Notes: generated from the sequence alone by a model not told the origin. A DNA stretch of 64,000 bases from DAOUJH01 sp965248955 (GCA_965248955.1 OZ252212.1:1-64000); one strand, 5' to 3'. Positions 18,247 to 26,672 are shown, counted from the first letter of the stretch. Numbers and translations: made by a program.

Positions 18247-18452
18247 CGTACCGAGAGTTGACCAGGAAACTCCGAAGACTCGGATGCGTCTTAGATCGCT
18301 AGGCGGGAGGTTCCCACGAAATCTGGATTAACATAGCCAATAACCGTGAGGCCTCCATTCCAAGACACGCTAATCGGGACCTTGCCACGGGGACACTCCA
18401 CGCAATTAGGAGATCTCTGGGTATTAGCAGGCGGGAATTTGATCAGACTTAG
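18243..18452 (+). pseudogene. hicA: HicA mRNA interferase toxin, interrupted by in-frame TAG
   Basis: Reading the 70 codons from the overlapping ATG gives MTYRELTRKLRRLGCVLDR, a TAG at 18300-18302, then AGGSHEIWINIANN, EASIPRHANRDLATGTLHAIRR and SLGISRREFDQT before the natural TAG. This is a complete HicA domain (double-stranded RNA-binding fold) with the catalytic His in GSHEIW. Family members have a Gln or Lys at the stop position, and CAG to TAG is one change. Unless the codon is suppressed or is an assembly error, no active toxin is made. No ATG or strong ribosome site restarts translation after the stop. Confidence 0.8.
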
Positions 18453-18479
18453 AGATGCGGAAGTTGCCATGTCCGTCCC

Positions 18480-19505
18480 CTACAAAATCAGCATTGCATC
18501 ACCGAAGCTGTAGAAACGGTACCTCTGCTCGATGGCTTCTTGGTATGCGGCAAGAACGCGTTCACGGCCGGCGAAGGCGGAGACAAGCATGAGCAGGGTG
18601 GAACGCGGCAGATGGAAGTTCGTGATCATGGCGTCTACTGCACGGAACCGGCGCCCGGGCAGTATGAAGAGGTCGGCCCAGCCCGAGCCGGGGAGGATTG
18701 CATTGCACCCTTGTTCTTCCATCAAAAGCGCGGTCTGCTCTAGTACCCGCACGCTGGTTGTGCCTATGGCAACTACGCGGCGTCCTTCTTGCCGGGCGCA
18801 GTTGATGGATTCCGCGGCTTGCGGCGATACCTCCCAGTACTCGGTGTGAAGCTTGTGCTTCCTGGGGTCATCTTCATCGACAGGCCTGAAGGTGTCCAGG
18901 CCAACGTGCAGGGTGAGGAAAGCCATTTGGACACCGTTGGCCTGGAGGTCTTGCATAAGCCGTTCGGTGAAGTGGAGTCCCGCTGTGGGAGCGGCGGCGC
19001 TGCCCAAGCGCCTAGCATACACCGTCTGATACCGTTCCGGGTCTTGCAGGGTTTCATGGATGTACGGCGGCAGGGGCGTTTGGCCCACTTTCTCTATCAG
19101 AGATTCATCGTTGAATTCCACCAGGCGCAAGCCGCCCTCCATAGATTCGATTATCCGGGCCTCCAGTTCGGCCTGGAAGAGGAGGTGCGTTCCAGGCCGC
19201 AAACGCCGGCCTGGCCGCGCTAGGCACTGCCACAAACCGGGCTTATCCCGGCGCAGGAGAAGAAGCTCTGCTTCCCCGCCGTTGCCGGCGATCCTGCCAA
19301 CGAGCCGGGCCGGCATGACACGGCTGTCGTTGAACACGAGAAGGTCGCCTGGTTCTAGAAGAAGGGGCAAATCGTAGAAATTACGGTGCTCTATGGCTTC
19401 TCTAGAGCGATCGAGCACCATCAAACGGGAGTGGTCGCGAGGTTCCAAGGGGGTCTGGGCAATCAGCTCTTGAGGAAGCGAGTATTCGAACTGACTAATA
19501 CGCAT
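18480..19505 (-). CDS. queA: tRNA preQ1(34) S-adenosylmethionine ribosyltransferase-isomerase
   Basis: 341 residues, complete. Adds the cyclopentenediol precursor from SAM to 7-aminomethyl-7-deazaguanine at tRNA position 34 in queuosine synthesis. Family landmarks: F-x-Y-x-LP-x-ELIAQ-x-P-x-EPRDHSRLMV at the start, FNDSRVMPARL, SAAAPTAGLHFTERL, HVGLDTFRPV, and the closing NFHLPRSTLLMLVSAF. It begins 1 base after the DUF2905 gene and so lies in the folD-DUF2905-queA operon. No other queuosine gene is in the window. Confidence 0.96.
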   Translation of the reverse strand: MRISQFEYSLPQELIAQTPLEPRDHSRLMVLDRSREAIEHRNFYDLPLLLEPGDLLVFNDSRVMPARLVGRIAGNGGEAELLLLRRDKPGLWQCLARPGRRLRPGTHLLFQAELEARIIESMEGGLRLVEFNDESLIEKVGQTPLPPYIHETLQDPERYQTVYARRLGSAAAPTAGLHFTERLMQDLQANGVQMAFLTLHVGLDTFRPVDEDDPRKHKLHTEYWEVSPQAAESINCARQEGRRVVAIGTTSVRVLEQTALLMEEQGCNAILPGSGWADLFILPGRRFRAVDAMITNFHLPRSTLLMLVSAFAGRERVLAAYQEAIEQRYRFYSFGDAMLIL

Positions 19506-19506
19506 G

Positions 19507-19743
19507 TCAGCCCCGGAAGAGGCGGATGACCAGGTTGAGAATGATGGTGAGAATTATGCTGACCAGAAGCATGGTCACTATGGGGAAGAGAATGGTCGCG
19601 TTACCCACGTGGAATACTCTATCGCCGGGGAGCCGTCCCAGACCAGGCAGGCCGCTGAAGCCAATGAAAAGCAGGCCAAGGAGAACCAGAATACCCCCCG
19701 CTATCAGCAATGTCCTGCCTATCAACTCCACGGGTTGCCTCAC
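19507..19743 (-). CDS. DUF2905 family small membrane protein
   Basis: 78 residues from a GTG that overlaps the folD stop by 4 bases (GTGA). Two hydrophobic segments (about 8-29 and 50-75) around GLPGLGRLPGDRVFHVGN, the signature I associate with DUF2905 (LPGDI/RLPGD-type loop). Frequently found beside queA and ruvB in other bacteria. Function unknown. A longer reading frame in this phase extends into folD and is not credible. Confidence 0.85.
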   Translation of the reverse strand: MRQPVELIGRTLLIAGGILVLLGLLFIGFSGLPGLGRLPGDRVFHVGNATILFPIVTMLLVSIILTIILNLVIRLFRG

Positions 19744-20636
19744 ATAGAAGAGGGTAGGGCGTGGGCGCCGGCCGCCGCCATGGTGTTGACCAAGAGCATG
19801 GCAATGGTCATGGGGCCGACTCCTCCAGGCACGGGCGAGATGGCGCTGGCGACTTCCGATACGGCTTCGAAGTCCACGTCTCCCACCAGGCGGTAGCCAC
19901 TTTTGCGAGTAGCGTCCTCGACGCGATTGGTTCCCACGTCGATAACCACGGAGCCTTCCTTGACCATGTCCGCTTTGATTATGCGGGGGCTGCCCATGGC
20001 GGCAATCAGAACATCGGCCTGGCGAGTGTATTGCCCTAAATCGGACGTGCCAGTATGGCATATGGTGACGGTGGCGTTGGCCCCCGGGCGCTTCTGCGAT
20101 AGCAAAGCGGCCAGCGGCTTGCCCACAATGTTGCTGCGGCCGCAGATGACAACGTGTTTGCCCGCGGGGTCATTGCCGGTGCGAATGAGCATCTGCTGGA
20201 CGCCGTAGGGAGTGGCGGGAATGAACCTGGGTACGCCCGCGGCCAGCAGACCGGTGTTGTAGGGATGCAAACCGTCCACATCCTTGGCGGGATCCAGCAT
20301 CTGTATAATCTCGGATTCGTTGATCTGAGGCGGGAAGGGCAGCTGCGTAAGGATGCCGTGAAAATCTTTGTCTTGGTTCAACCAGCTCACCAGCTGCGTC
20401 ACCTCATCCTGGCTGCAATCCCCGGTCATGTGGAAAGTACGGGAGTGTATGCCGACTTCCCGGCACGCCCGCTCCTTGTTTCTCACGTATATGGCCGATG
20501 CCGGGTCGTCGCCGATGAGCACCACGGCTAAACCGGGAGTTACGCCGCAGTCCCGCTTCAATGACTGAACGTTCCGGGCAACCTCTTCTCTGATCTGTTT
20601 TGCTATATCGTTTCCGCTGATAATGGAAGCTGTCAC
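19740..20636 (-). CDS. folD: Methylenetetrahydrofolate dehydrogenase / cyclohydrolase
   Basis: 298 residues from a GTG with AAGGGA upstream; the ATG at 20738 would add an atypical leader. Interconverts 5,10-methylene- and 10-formyl-tetrahydrofolate. Motifs in order: GDDPASAIYVRNKERAC (with the catalytic Lys of YxxxK), LPFPPQINES, DVDGLHPYNTG, the C-terminal ICGRSNIVGKPLAALL cofactor loop, and PVPGGVGPMTIAMLL near the end. Normal length. First gene of folD-DUF2905-queA and divergent from acpS. Confidence 0.95.
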   Translation of the reverse strand: MTASIISGNDIAKQIREEVARNVQSLKRDCGVTPGLAVVLIGDDPASAIYVRNKERACREVGIHSRTFHMTGDCSQDEVTQLVSWLNQDKDFHGILTQLPFPPQINESEIIQMLDPAKDVDGLHPYNTGLLAAGVPRFIPATPYGVQQMLIRTGNDPAGKHVVICGRSNIVGKPLAALLSQKRPGANATVTICHTGTSDLGQYTRQADVLIAAMGSPRIIKADMVKEGSVVIDVGTNRVEDATRKSGYRLVGDVDFEAVSEVASAISPVPGGVGPMTIAMLLVNTMAAAGAHALPSSM

Positions 20637-20742
20637 TCGGTTTCCCTTGCTCGTACAATTCGGGAATAGATTAACCGAATGCGGTTCGGGAAGCCAGAGG
20701 GGATTGCAGACGGGCAGCTGATGTATGATGAGCCGCATCAGT

Positions 20743-20748
20743 TATAAT
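20743..20748 (+). promoter_or_regulatory. -10 box (TATAAT) for acpS, likely leaderless
   Basis: A perfect TATAAT stands 7 bases before the acpS ATG, and no ribosome binding site exists between them. Transcription would begin at or within a base or two of the start codon. CTGATG (20718-20723) and CATCAG (20736-20741) form a small inverted repeat covering the spacer. The -35 is poor. Confidence 0.5.
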
Positions 20749-20755
20749 CCCCTTC

Positions 20756-21130
20756 ATGCTTACTGTCGGCGTTGACATCATCGAAATCAACCGCATATCC
20801 GCTACCGTAGACCGCTGGGGCGACCGTTTCCTTGGCCGCATATACACACAGGAGGAACTCGATTACTGCCGGGGGCGGCCTCCGCAACTGGCGGCGCGCT
20901 TCGCCGCCAAGGAGGCGGTGATGAAGGCATTGGGCACCGGTCTGCGCGGCGTGGGCTGGCGTGATATAGAAGTGGTGCGTCGGCGCGGACGTGCTCCCAC
21001 GGTGAGACTGCACGGTAGGGCCGTCAAGCTCAGCGAGCAATTGGCCGTGATGGAGATAGCCTTGAGCATATCGCATTCCAGGGAGTACGCTGTAGCATCC
21101 GTGGTCATGGAAGCCAAGACCTCTTTATGA
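20756..21130 (+). CDS. acpS: Holo-[acyl-carrier-protein] synthase
   Basis: 124 residues, the usual AcpS length. Moves 4'-phosphopantetheine from CoA to the serine of apo-ACP. Magnesium-binding Asp7 in GVDIIEI and Glu53 in RFAAKEAVMKALG are present, with the TxxE helix (YTQEEL) between. The stop overlaps the next ATG by 4 bases (ATGA), coupling it to nnr. Its placement with nnr and near coaX and coaBC makes a CoA/ACP theme. Confidence 0.95.
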   Translation: MLTVGVDIIEINRISATVDRWGDRFLGRIYTQEELDYCRGRPPQLAARFAAKEAVMKALGTGLRGVGWRDIEVVRRRGRAPTVRLHGRAVKLSEQLAVMEIALSISHSREYAVASVVMEAKTSL

Positions 21131-22692
21131 AAATTGTCACTGTAGAACAGATGGCTGCCTTGGAGACCGCTTCTGAAAGAGCGGGCGTCTCTACCGACCG
21201 GCTCATGGAGAACGCCGGCCTGGCTATAGCCCGCCAGGCACCCGAGATGCTAGATGGTTCACCGGATGCGAACGTGCTGGTCCTGATAGGACCGGGGAAC
21301 AACGGCGGCGACGGCCTTGTGGCGGCACGTCTACTTCATTGCTCCGGAGTAAGGGTGCTGGCCTACGTTTGCGCTAGGCGCAAGCAGCCCGACCCCAAGC
21401 TAAGCCTGGCTAAAGAAACAGGAGTTTCTGTTGCCTTCCTGGAAGAGGACTCCGACTTTGCCTTACTTCAGCGGTATTTGGAACAAGCAGGCCTGGTAAT
21501 CGACGCGGTGCTGGGCACAGGTCGAGCGCGGCCGGTAGAGGGGCAGCTGCGTGAAGTACTGCTCCGACTGTCGGAAGCACGAAGGAATTGCCGTACCCCC
21601 GTATTGGCGGTGGACTTGCCCAGCGGCCTTGATGCTGACAGCGGCGCGGTAGACCCCGCATGCCCAGGCGCGGATGTGACCCTGGCTTTGTCCAATCCCA
21701 AGATTGGTCACCTCACCTTTCCAGGGGCCGGTGTAACCGGCAAGCTGTTGACGGTGGACATAGGGGTGCCAAAGGGGTTGGACGGCGACGTACGTCTGGA
21801 GCTCATCACTCCTGAGCTGGTGGGCGCCCTGCTGCCTGACCGGCCCAGGGACGGGCACAAAGGCACCTTCGGACGGACTCTGGTCATAGGAGGTTCCAGC
21901 AACTACGTGGGGGCAACCGTTCTGGCCTGCAGCGGAGCTTATCGCGCCGGAGCCGGGCTGGTGACTCTAGCCACGGGGCATAGCGTCTATTCCATAACTG
22001 CGGCCAGACTGACAGAGGCCACGTTTCTACCGCTAGCTGAAACTGCAAACGGCGGTATATCCAGGGAGGCCTTGGTAAAAGTACGGGCGGCTTTGCCTGG
22101 CTATACCAGCATGGTTGTCGGCTGTGGGCTAAGTCAGAGCCAAAGCACTTTCGCCTTCCTCAATGAGCTGCTGCTGGGCGACGATACATCGAGCACACCT
22201 GCGGTCATAGATGCCGACGCGCTCAATGGGTTGGCTACCTTCGACGGCTGGCCGGACCGCCTCAAGCTGCAGGCGGTGTTGACTCCACACCCCGGCGAGA
22301 TGTCGCGGTTGTGCGGCTTGCCTATAAGAGAAATAGAGGGAAGCCGTCTATCCGTCGCAAAAGCCTACGCCGCTGCCTGGGGGCAGGTCGTCCTGCTCAA
22401 GGGGGCTTTCTCCGTGGTGGCGTCGCCTGATGGGGGAACGCGCGTCAGTCCCTTTGCCAACCCGGTACTGGCGTCCGCGGGTACGGGCGACGTGCTGGCC
22501 GGAGTGATAGGCGGGTTGCTGGCACAGGGACTCTCCCCGTTCGATGCCGCCACCTGCGGAGTCTACCTACACGCCGCGGCTGCGGAACGGATCAGCCACG
22601 ACACAGGCGATTCGGGGCTTATGGCCTCCGATCTGCTGCCGGAAATTCCCCGGCAGATGAGAGCACTCAAGGAGAGACGTGGAACGAACTGA
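21127..22692 (+). CDS. nnr: Bifunctional NAD(P)H-hydrate epimerase / ADP-dependent hydrate dehydratase
   Basis: 521 residues. Repairs damaged NAD(P)H hydrates. The N-terminal epimerase half (about 1-215) has GPGNNGGDGLVAAR and VDAVLGTG; the C-terminal dehydratase half (about 230-521) has KGTFGRTLVIGGSSNYVGA, the AxLTPHPGEMSRL block and the catalytic loop AGTGDVLAGVIGG. Both halves look complete. Overlaps acpS by 4 bases and the following MFS gene by 14. Confidence 0.94.
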   Translation: MKIVTVEQMAALETASERAGVSTDRLMENAGLAIARQAPEMLDGSPDANVLVLIGPGNNGGDGLVAARLLHCSGVRVLAYVCARRKQPDPKLSLAKETGVSVAFLEEDSDFALLQRYLEQAGLVIDAVLGTGRARPVEGQLREVLLRLSEARRNCRTPVLAVDLPSGLDADSGAVDPACPGADVTLALSNPKIGHLTFPGAGVTGKLLTVDIGVPKGLDGDVRLELITPELVGALLPDRPRDGHKGTFGRTLVIGGSSNYVGATVLACSGAYRAGAGLVTLATGHSVYSITAARLTEATFLPLAETANGGISREALVKVRAALPGYTSMVVGCGLSQSQSTFAFLNELLLGDDTSSTPAVIDADALNGLATFDGWPDRLKLQAVLTPHPGEMSRLCGLPIREIEGSRLSVAKAYAAAWGQVVLLKGAFSVVASPDGGTRVSPFANPVLASAGTGDVLAGVIGGLLAQGLSPFDAATCGVYLHAAAAERISHDTGDSGLMASDLLPEIPRQMRALKERRGTN

Positions 22693-23881
22693 GGCTTCGA
22701 CCAAACCGGTATCTGAACCAAGCCGCATGCTGCTGGGCTCGGTACTGGTGCTGGGCCATGCCATGAAACACGTTTTCAATTCAGGCCTGTTCATCATCTT
22801 GCCGGAGCTGCAGCTTCATCTGGGGTTGAGCAACGCAGCGGTTGGCACCCTCTCTACAATCAGGAATGCGGGCAGCGGACTGGCAAACCTGCCGGCAGGG
22901 TACATGGCGGATCGCTTCAACGACAGATGGAAGACAATACTTGCCGTATCCATAATGCTGGTGGGCGTGTTTCACATGCTCATGGGCTCGGTAAGCGCCT
23001 ACTGGCTGCTGGTGGTCAACGCCACTGTGGCGGGAGTAGCCATTTCATTCTGGCATCCTGCGGCTATTGCGGCGCTTTCGCAAAGATTCCCCAGAAGAAG
23101 AGGATTTGCAATCTCTCTACACGGCATGGGAGGCAGCATAGGAGAGGCGCTCGGACCCCTGCTTGTAGGATCTCTTCTCAGCGTACTGCTCTGGCGCACG
23201 GTATTGCAGGGGGGAGTAGTTCCCGCCGTAATCACCGGGGTAGTGGTCTGGTTGGTTCTCCGGGGCCTGCAAGGAAGGTATGGAACTTCACTATCGTTCC
23301 AGGCTTACCTGCATTTACTGCTGGGGATGCTGCGCCAGAGAGCATTGCTCACCGTACTCTTAGTCACCGCGGGGTTCAGCGCCGCCCAGGGAATCACAAT
23401 GACCTTCTTACCGATATATCTGCGGGTGGAGCTGGAGTTCTCGTCATTTTTAACCGCGGTGTTCATTTCCGGGTCGCAGGTGGCGGGCATTGGCACGCAG
23501 CCTGTCCTGGGGTTCCTTTCCGACAAATATTCCCGAAAGCTGGTGCTGGTGCCAAGCCTGAGCGTTCTGGGGCTGGTAACTCTAACAATTCCTTTCGCAG
23601 GTTCAGGAGCGCCGCTGTTTCTGGCAGTGCTCCTCATGGGTGCGTTCTCGTTCGCCCTGATGTCCGTTCTGATAGCGGCGGCCATGGACCTGGTTGGCGG
23701 AGAGATGCCCGCAACCACGGTGTCGCTGGTTTTCAGCTCGTCCGTGATATTTTCCGCCCTATCTCCGGCGATAGCGGGCGTACTAGCCGACGAAGTAGGC
23801 CTGACATGGGTGTTTTTTATGGCTGCTGGCATGGTGCTGACCGTGGCTGTATTTGCCGCGGCACGCAACTGGTCGAGATAA
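22679..23881 (+). CDS. MFS transporter
   Basis: 400 residues, 12 predicted membrane segments. Starts at a GTG inside the nnr 3' end with GGAGAG upstream, so it is probably co-translated. Motif A-like ADRFNDRWK occurs between segments 2 and 3, and SDKYSRK in the second half. The pattern AMKHVFNSGLFIILPEL resembles the Fsr/FmrA type of export proteins more than the EntS type of the other MFS genes here. Substrate unknown. Confidence 0.82.
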   Translation: MERTEASTKPVSEPSRMLLGSVLVLGHAMKHVFNSGLFIILPELQLHLGLSNAAVGTLSTIRNAGSGLANLPAGYMADRFNDRWKTILAVSIMLVGVFHMLMGSVSAYWLLVVNATVAGVAISFWHPAAIAALSQRFPRRRGFAISLHGMGGSIGEALGPLLVGSLLSVLLWRTVLQGGVVPAVITGVVVWLVLRGLQGRYGTSLSFQAYLHLLLGMLRQRALLTVLLVTAGFSAAQGITMTFLPIYLRVELEFSSFLTAVFISGSQVAGIGTQPVLGFLSDKYSRKLVLVPSLSVLGLVTLTIPFAGSGAPLFLAVLLMGAFSFALMSVLIAAAMDLVGGEMPATTVSLVFSSSVIFSALSPAIAGVLADEVGLTWVFFMAAGMVLTVAVFAAARNWSR

Positions 23882-23925
23882 CCAGAGACCTGGAAAATTC
23901 ACCGAAAATTCGTCGCAAAAGGGGG

Positions 23926-23956
23926 TTGACAGCCTCGTTTGGCATGATGATAGGAT
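23926..23956 (+). promoter_or_regulatory. Promoter candidate for the structured RNA
   Basis: A perfect TTGACA at 23926-23931 and TAGGAT at 23951-23956 (19-base spacer), or GATAGG at 23949-23954 (17-base spacer). The predicted start 6-8 bases downstream coincides with base 23963, the first base of the RNA terminal helix. Confidence 0.5.
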
Positions 23957-23962
23957 GCAGTT

Positions 23963-24079
23963 GTCCTGAGTGACCGAAGGGTTGGCGAGGCAAAGGCTGG
24001 ACAGTTCTCGTCGGGCAACCTTTGAGGCCGATTGGCCGGAGCCAAACCGAGCAGAAGTCACTCAGGACTCTTCTTTTCC
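23963..24079 (+). ncRNA. Candidate structured RNA, about 110 nt, upstream of coaX
   Basis: GTCCTGAGTGAC (23963-23974) pairs perfectly with GTCACTCAGGAC (24057-24068), closing the molecule with 12 base pairs, and TCTTCTTTTCC follows as a terminator-like tail. Inside, GGTTGGC (23980-23986) can pair with GCCAAACC (24041-24048, one bulged A), CAAAGG (23991-23996) with CCTTTG (24019-24024), and GGCC with GGCC around GATT (24026-24037). This nested layout, own promoter and tail suggest a free-standing RNA or an attenuated leader. It lacks the SRP GGAAGGAAGCAGCC core and matches no family I can name. coaX has its own -10 further on. Confidence 0.6.
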
Positions 24080-24144
24080 ACGCACCCCGCACAATGAAGC
24101 CCCGCTCACAGTCGGGCCCATCTGTCCATTTCCCATGCGCCTGT

Positions 24145-24150
24145 TATAAT
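24145..24150 (+). promoter_or_regulatory. -10 box (TATAAT) for coaX
   Basis: Perfect TATAAT, 36 bases before the coaX ATG and 66 bases after the tail of the structured RNA. The -35 region is weak. It supports starting coaX at 24187 rather than at upstream in-frame codons. Confidence 0.45.
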
Positions 24151-24186
24151 GTGACTGAAACGGCGGCGACATTCGCGGCGACCGAT

Positions 24187-24981
24187 ATGCTACTGACAAT
24201 TGACACTGGCAATACAAACATAACCCTGGGTGTGTTCCAGGAGAAAGAGCTCAAAGCCACCTGGCGGCTTGCCACAGACCCACGGCGAATGCCGGATGAG
24301 TACGGGCTTACCATCCTCAATCTCCTTGCGGTTCAGGGCATCTCCGCAAGGGACGTTCAGGCGGTTGCCACCTGCAGCGTGGTGCCGTCCCTGACTCAGA
24401 TATTCACGGAGCTCTGTGCACGATATTTCGACGTTAACCCCCTGATAGTGGGTGCAGGCGTACGTACGGGCGTCAAGATCCTCTACGACAACCCGCGCGA
24501 CGTAGGCGCCGACCGGATAGTGGATGCGGCGGCGGCATTCCGGTTGTACGGCGGGCCGTGCATCATTGTTGACTGCGGTACCGCCACAGTGCTAGATGCG
24601 GTGTCGGACAAAGCGGAGTACCTGGGCGGCGCCATAGCCCCTGGGCTGCGGCTATCCGCCGAGACGCTGTTCTCCAACACCTCGCTGCTGCGGCGCGTGG
24701 AGCTGGAAGCGCCCAGGACGGCCATCGGCAAGAACACCACTCACGCCCTGCAAGCCGGCTTGGTGCTGGGCAACGTGGACCTCATAGAAGGAATGGTAGG
24801 GCGGTTCAAGCGTGAGCTGAACAGCAGGAATTGTAAAGTGATCGGCACGGGGGGCCAGGCTCCTCTCATAGCGGCGGAATCCGGTGTGTTTGACCACGTC
24901 AATCTGGACCTGACGCTCATAGGCCTACAGATAATTTACGAAATGAACAACGACCGATATGGGCAGGGAGAACTCCAATGA
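24187..24981 (+). CDS. coaX: Type III pantothenate kinase
   Basis: 264 residues from ATG 24187; the frame is open further upstream but that part lies in the RNA region. Phosphorylates pantothenate, the first step of CoA synthesis. Landmarks: phosphate loop TIDTGNTNITLGVF, VGADRIVDAAAA, DCGTATVLDAV and GGAIAPGLRLSAETLF. Length is normal for CoaX. Its TGA overlaps the coaBC ATG (ATGA), so steps one to three of the pathway are coupled. Confidence 0.95.
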   Translation: MLLTIDTGNTNITLGVFQEKELKATWRLATDPRRMPDEYGLTILNLLAVQGISARDVQAVATCSVVPSLTQIFTELCARYFDVNPLIVGAGVRTGVKILYDNPRDVGADRIVDAAAAFRLYGGPCIIVDCGTATVLDAVSDKAEYLGGAIAPGLRLSAETLFSNTSLLRRVELEAPRTAIGKNTTHALQAGLVLGNVDLIEGMVGRFKRELNSRNCKVIGTGGQAPLIAAESGVFDHVNLDLTLIGLQIIYEMNNDRYGQGELQ

Positions 24982-26192
24982 AGTCTCCTTTTCAAGACAG
25001 GGCTGTAGTGCTGGGCGTCACGGGAAGCATAGCCTGTTACAAGGCCGTGGACCTCTGCAGCAAGCTGGTTCAGGCAGGGGCAAAGGTCGACGTCATCTTG
25101 ACCAGGGCGACGCAAGAGTTCCTTAGCCCTCTGACATTCCGCAGCATCAGTCATAGAGCGGTGGTCACAGAGCTGTTCGACGCGGAATCAGAACTGAGCG
25201 TGGAACACGTGGCGCTGGCGGAGCGCGCCGAAGTGGTTGTGGTTGCTCCCGCCACGGCGAACACAATAGCGAAAATGGCCCTCGGCCTTGCCGACGACCC
25301 TCTTTCAGCTACGATCCTTGCCACCAGGGCGCCCCTGGTGGTTGCGCCGGCAATGGACGCCAACATGTTCCACAACCCCGCCTTGCAGGAGAACCTATCC
25401 AAGCTGAAGGACCGTGGAGCAGCCATCGTGGGCCCTGCCGAAGGAAGGCTGGCTTCCGGGCTGACAGGCAAGGGACGCTTGGCGGAAGTGCCGGAACTTC
25501 TGGGCCGCATAGCAGCTGTCCTCGGCGGGAAAGGCGACCTGGCGGGACGGCGAGTGATAGTCACCGCTGGCGGTACTCAAGAAGCCATAGACCCTGTGCG
25601 TGTGCTGACCAACCGCTCATCGGGGAAAATGGGCTACGCCATTGCCGAGGCCGCCCGCGATAGAGGCGCGATTCCGCTGCTCATAACCGCTCCCACGGGA
25701 CTGCCCGATCCCGCGGCCGTAGAGGTGCAGCAGGTGGAGAGTGCCCAGGATATGTGCGACGCAGTAATCAACGCCTGCGGAAGCTCAGACGTTGTTATCA
25801 TGGCTGCCGCCGTGGCCGACTACCGTGCTGCTTCACCTGCTGATCAGAAGATCAAGAAAGGCGCGGCGGAGAGTTCATCCATTCAGCTGATGCGGAACCC
25901 GGACATCCTGGCCGAGGTGAGGGGCGTCAAGGTGAAGGTGGGCTTTGCCGCCGAGACCGAAGATCTGCTCAGCAACGCTAGGAGCAAGCTGCAGTCCAAA
26001 GGAGCCGACCTCTTCGTGGCCAACGATGTCTCGGAAGAGTCGGGCATCTTTGGTTCGGACACCAACAAGGTCACGATTCTGGACGCGACCGGTGGAGTGG
26101 AAGACCTGCCCCGGATGACCAAGTACCAGGTTGCACACCGCATTCTGGATAGGGTAGTGGAGCTGCTTAAAGAGAAGAGTCAGCGGGTTTGA
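24978..26192 (+). CDS. coaBC: Phosphopantothenoylcysteine decarboxylase / phosphopantothenate-cysteine ligase
   Basis: 404 residues. N-terminal FMN decarboxylase half: GSIACYKA, catalytic His77 in SVEHVAL, PAMDANMFHNP. C-terminal ligase half from about 190: VTAGGTQEAIDPVRVLTNRSSGKMG, VKVGFAAET, and LFVANDV. At the flap where E. coli has Cys158 in a GxxACG segment, this protein reads GRLASG with Ser160. That change occurs in other bacteria as far as I recall, but it alters the proton-donor position. The last 26 bases overlap the convergent rpiB gene. Confidence 0.94.
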   Translation: MKSPFQDRAVVLGVTGSIACYKAVDLCSKLVQAGAKVDVILTRATQEFLSPLTFRSISHRAVVTELFDAESELSVEHVALAERAEVVVVAPATANTIAKMALGLADDPLSATILATRAPLVVAPAMDANMFHNPALQENLSKLKDRGAAIVGPAEGRLASGLTGKGRLAEVPELLGRIAAVLGGKGDLAGRRVIVTAGGTQEAIDPVRVLTNRSSGKMGYAIAEAARDRGAIPLLITAPTGLPDPAAVEVQQVESAQDMCDAVINACGSSDVVIMAAAVADYRAASPADQKIKKGAAESSSIQLMRNPDILAEVRGVKVKVGFAAETEDLLSNARSKLQSKGADLFVANDVSEESGIFGSDTNKVTILDATGGVEDLPRMTKYQVAHRILDRVVELLKEKSQRV

Positions 26193-26640
26193 GGTTGGCC
26201 GCTTCCACCGCCTTCACTTTGTTGAGGCGTCGCTCATGGCGCTCTTCCGCGGAATACCTGGCATTGAGGAAGGCGTCTAATAGTTCTCTAGCCAGCTCCA
26301 TGCCCACAATGCGAGAGCCTATGGCCAGCACGTTCATATCGTCGTGCTCCACGCCCTGGTGCGCGGAATAGGTATCGTGGCAGACCGCGGCGCGCACTCC
26401 GAATACCTTGTTCGCCGTAATGCAAGCGCCTACGCCGCTGCCGCACACCACAATGCCTCGCTCAACTTCACCCGAGGCCACGGCGCGGGCCACCGGTTCT
26501 ACGTAGTCGGGGTAATCATCGTTGGGGTCATGGTGATAGGCTCCCTTGTCAATCACTTCATGCCCACCCTTCTGGAGATGAGCTATGATCTCCTCCTTCC
26601 AGAGGAACCCCCAGTGGTCCATGCCTACGGCGACACGCAT
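26167..26640 (-). CDS. rpiB: Ribose 5-phosphate isomerase B / LacAB-family sugar phosphate isomerase
   Basis: 157 residues. Interconverts ribose- and ribulose-5-phosphate or related sugar phosphates. The phosphate-binding and catalytic loop CGSGVGACITANK with Cys66 is clear, followed by VRAAVCHDTYSAHQGVEHDDMNVLAIG; the Asp/His pair at the N-terminus (GMDHWG) differs from the common GADHAG. Because of that start, a role on another sugar phosphate is possible. Its 3' end overlaps coaBC by 26 bases, and it shares a palindromic promoter region with the divergent ThDP enzyme. Confidence 0.88.
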   Translation of the reverse strand: MRVAVGMDHWGFLWKEEIIAHLQKGGHEVIDKGAYHHDPNDDYPDYVEPVARAVASGEVERGIVVCGSGVGACITANKVFGVRAAVCHDTYSAHQGVEHDDMNVLAIGSRIVGMELARELLDAFLNARYSAEERHERRLNKVKAVEAANLKPADSSL

Positions 26641-26672
26641 GATTCTCTTCCCTCGATTGCAATGTTACTAGC

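Noticed and set aside
18300..18302. TAG recoded as a sense codon across the organism
   Set aside because: TAG ends other genes normally, such as the ThDP enzyme at 28410-28412 and the zinc-ribbon RDD gene at 50372-50374, so a global change is unlikely.
22927..23973. 348-codon plus frame across the MFS gene
   Set aside because: Composition is Arg/Gly/His-rich with no membrane pattern or motif; the MFS frame is clearly the gene.
23963..24079. SRP RNA or glycine riboswitch
   Set aside because: The GGAAGGAAGCAGCC SRP core is absent, and the fragments CCGAAGG and GGCAAAGG resemble glycine aptamers only in short pieces and in the wrong arrangement.
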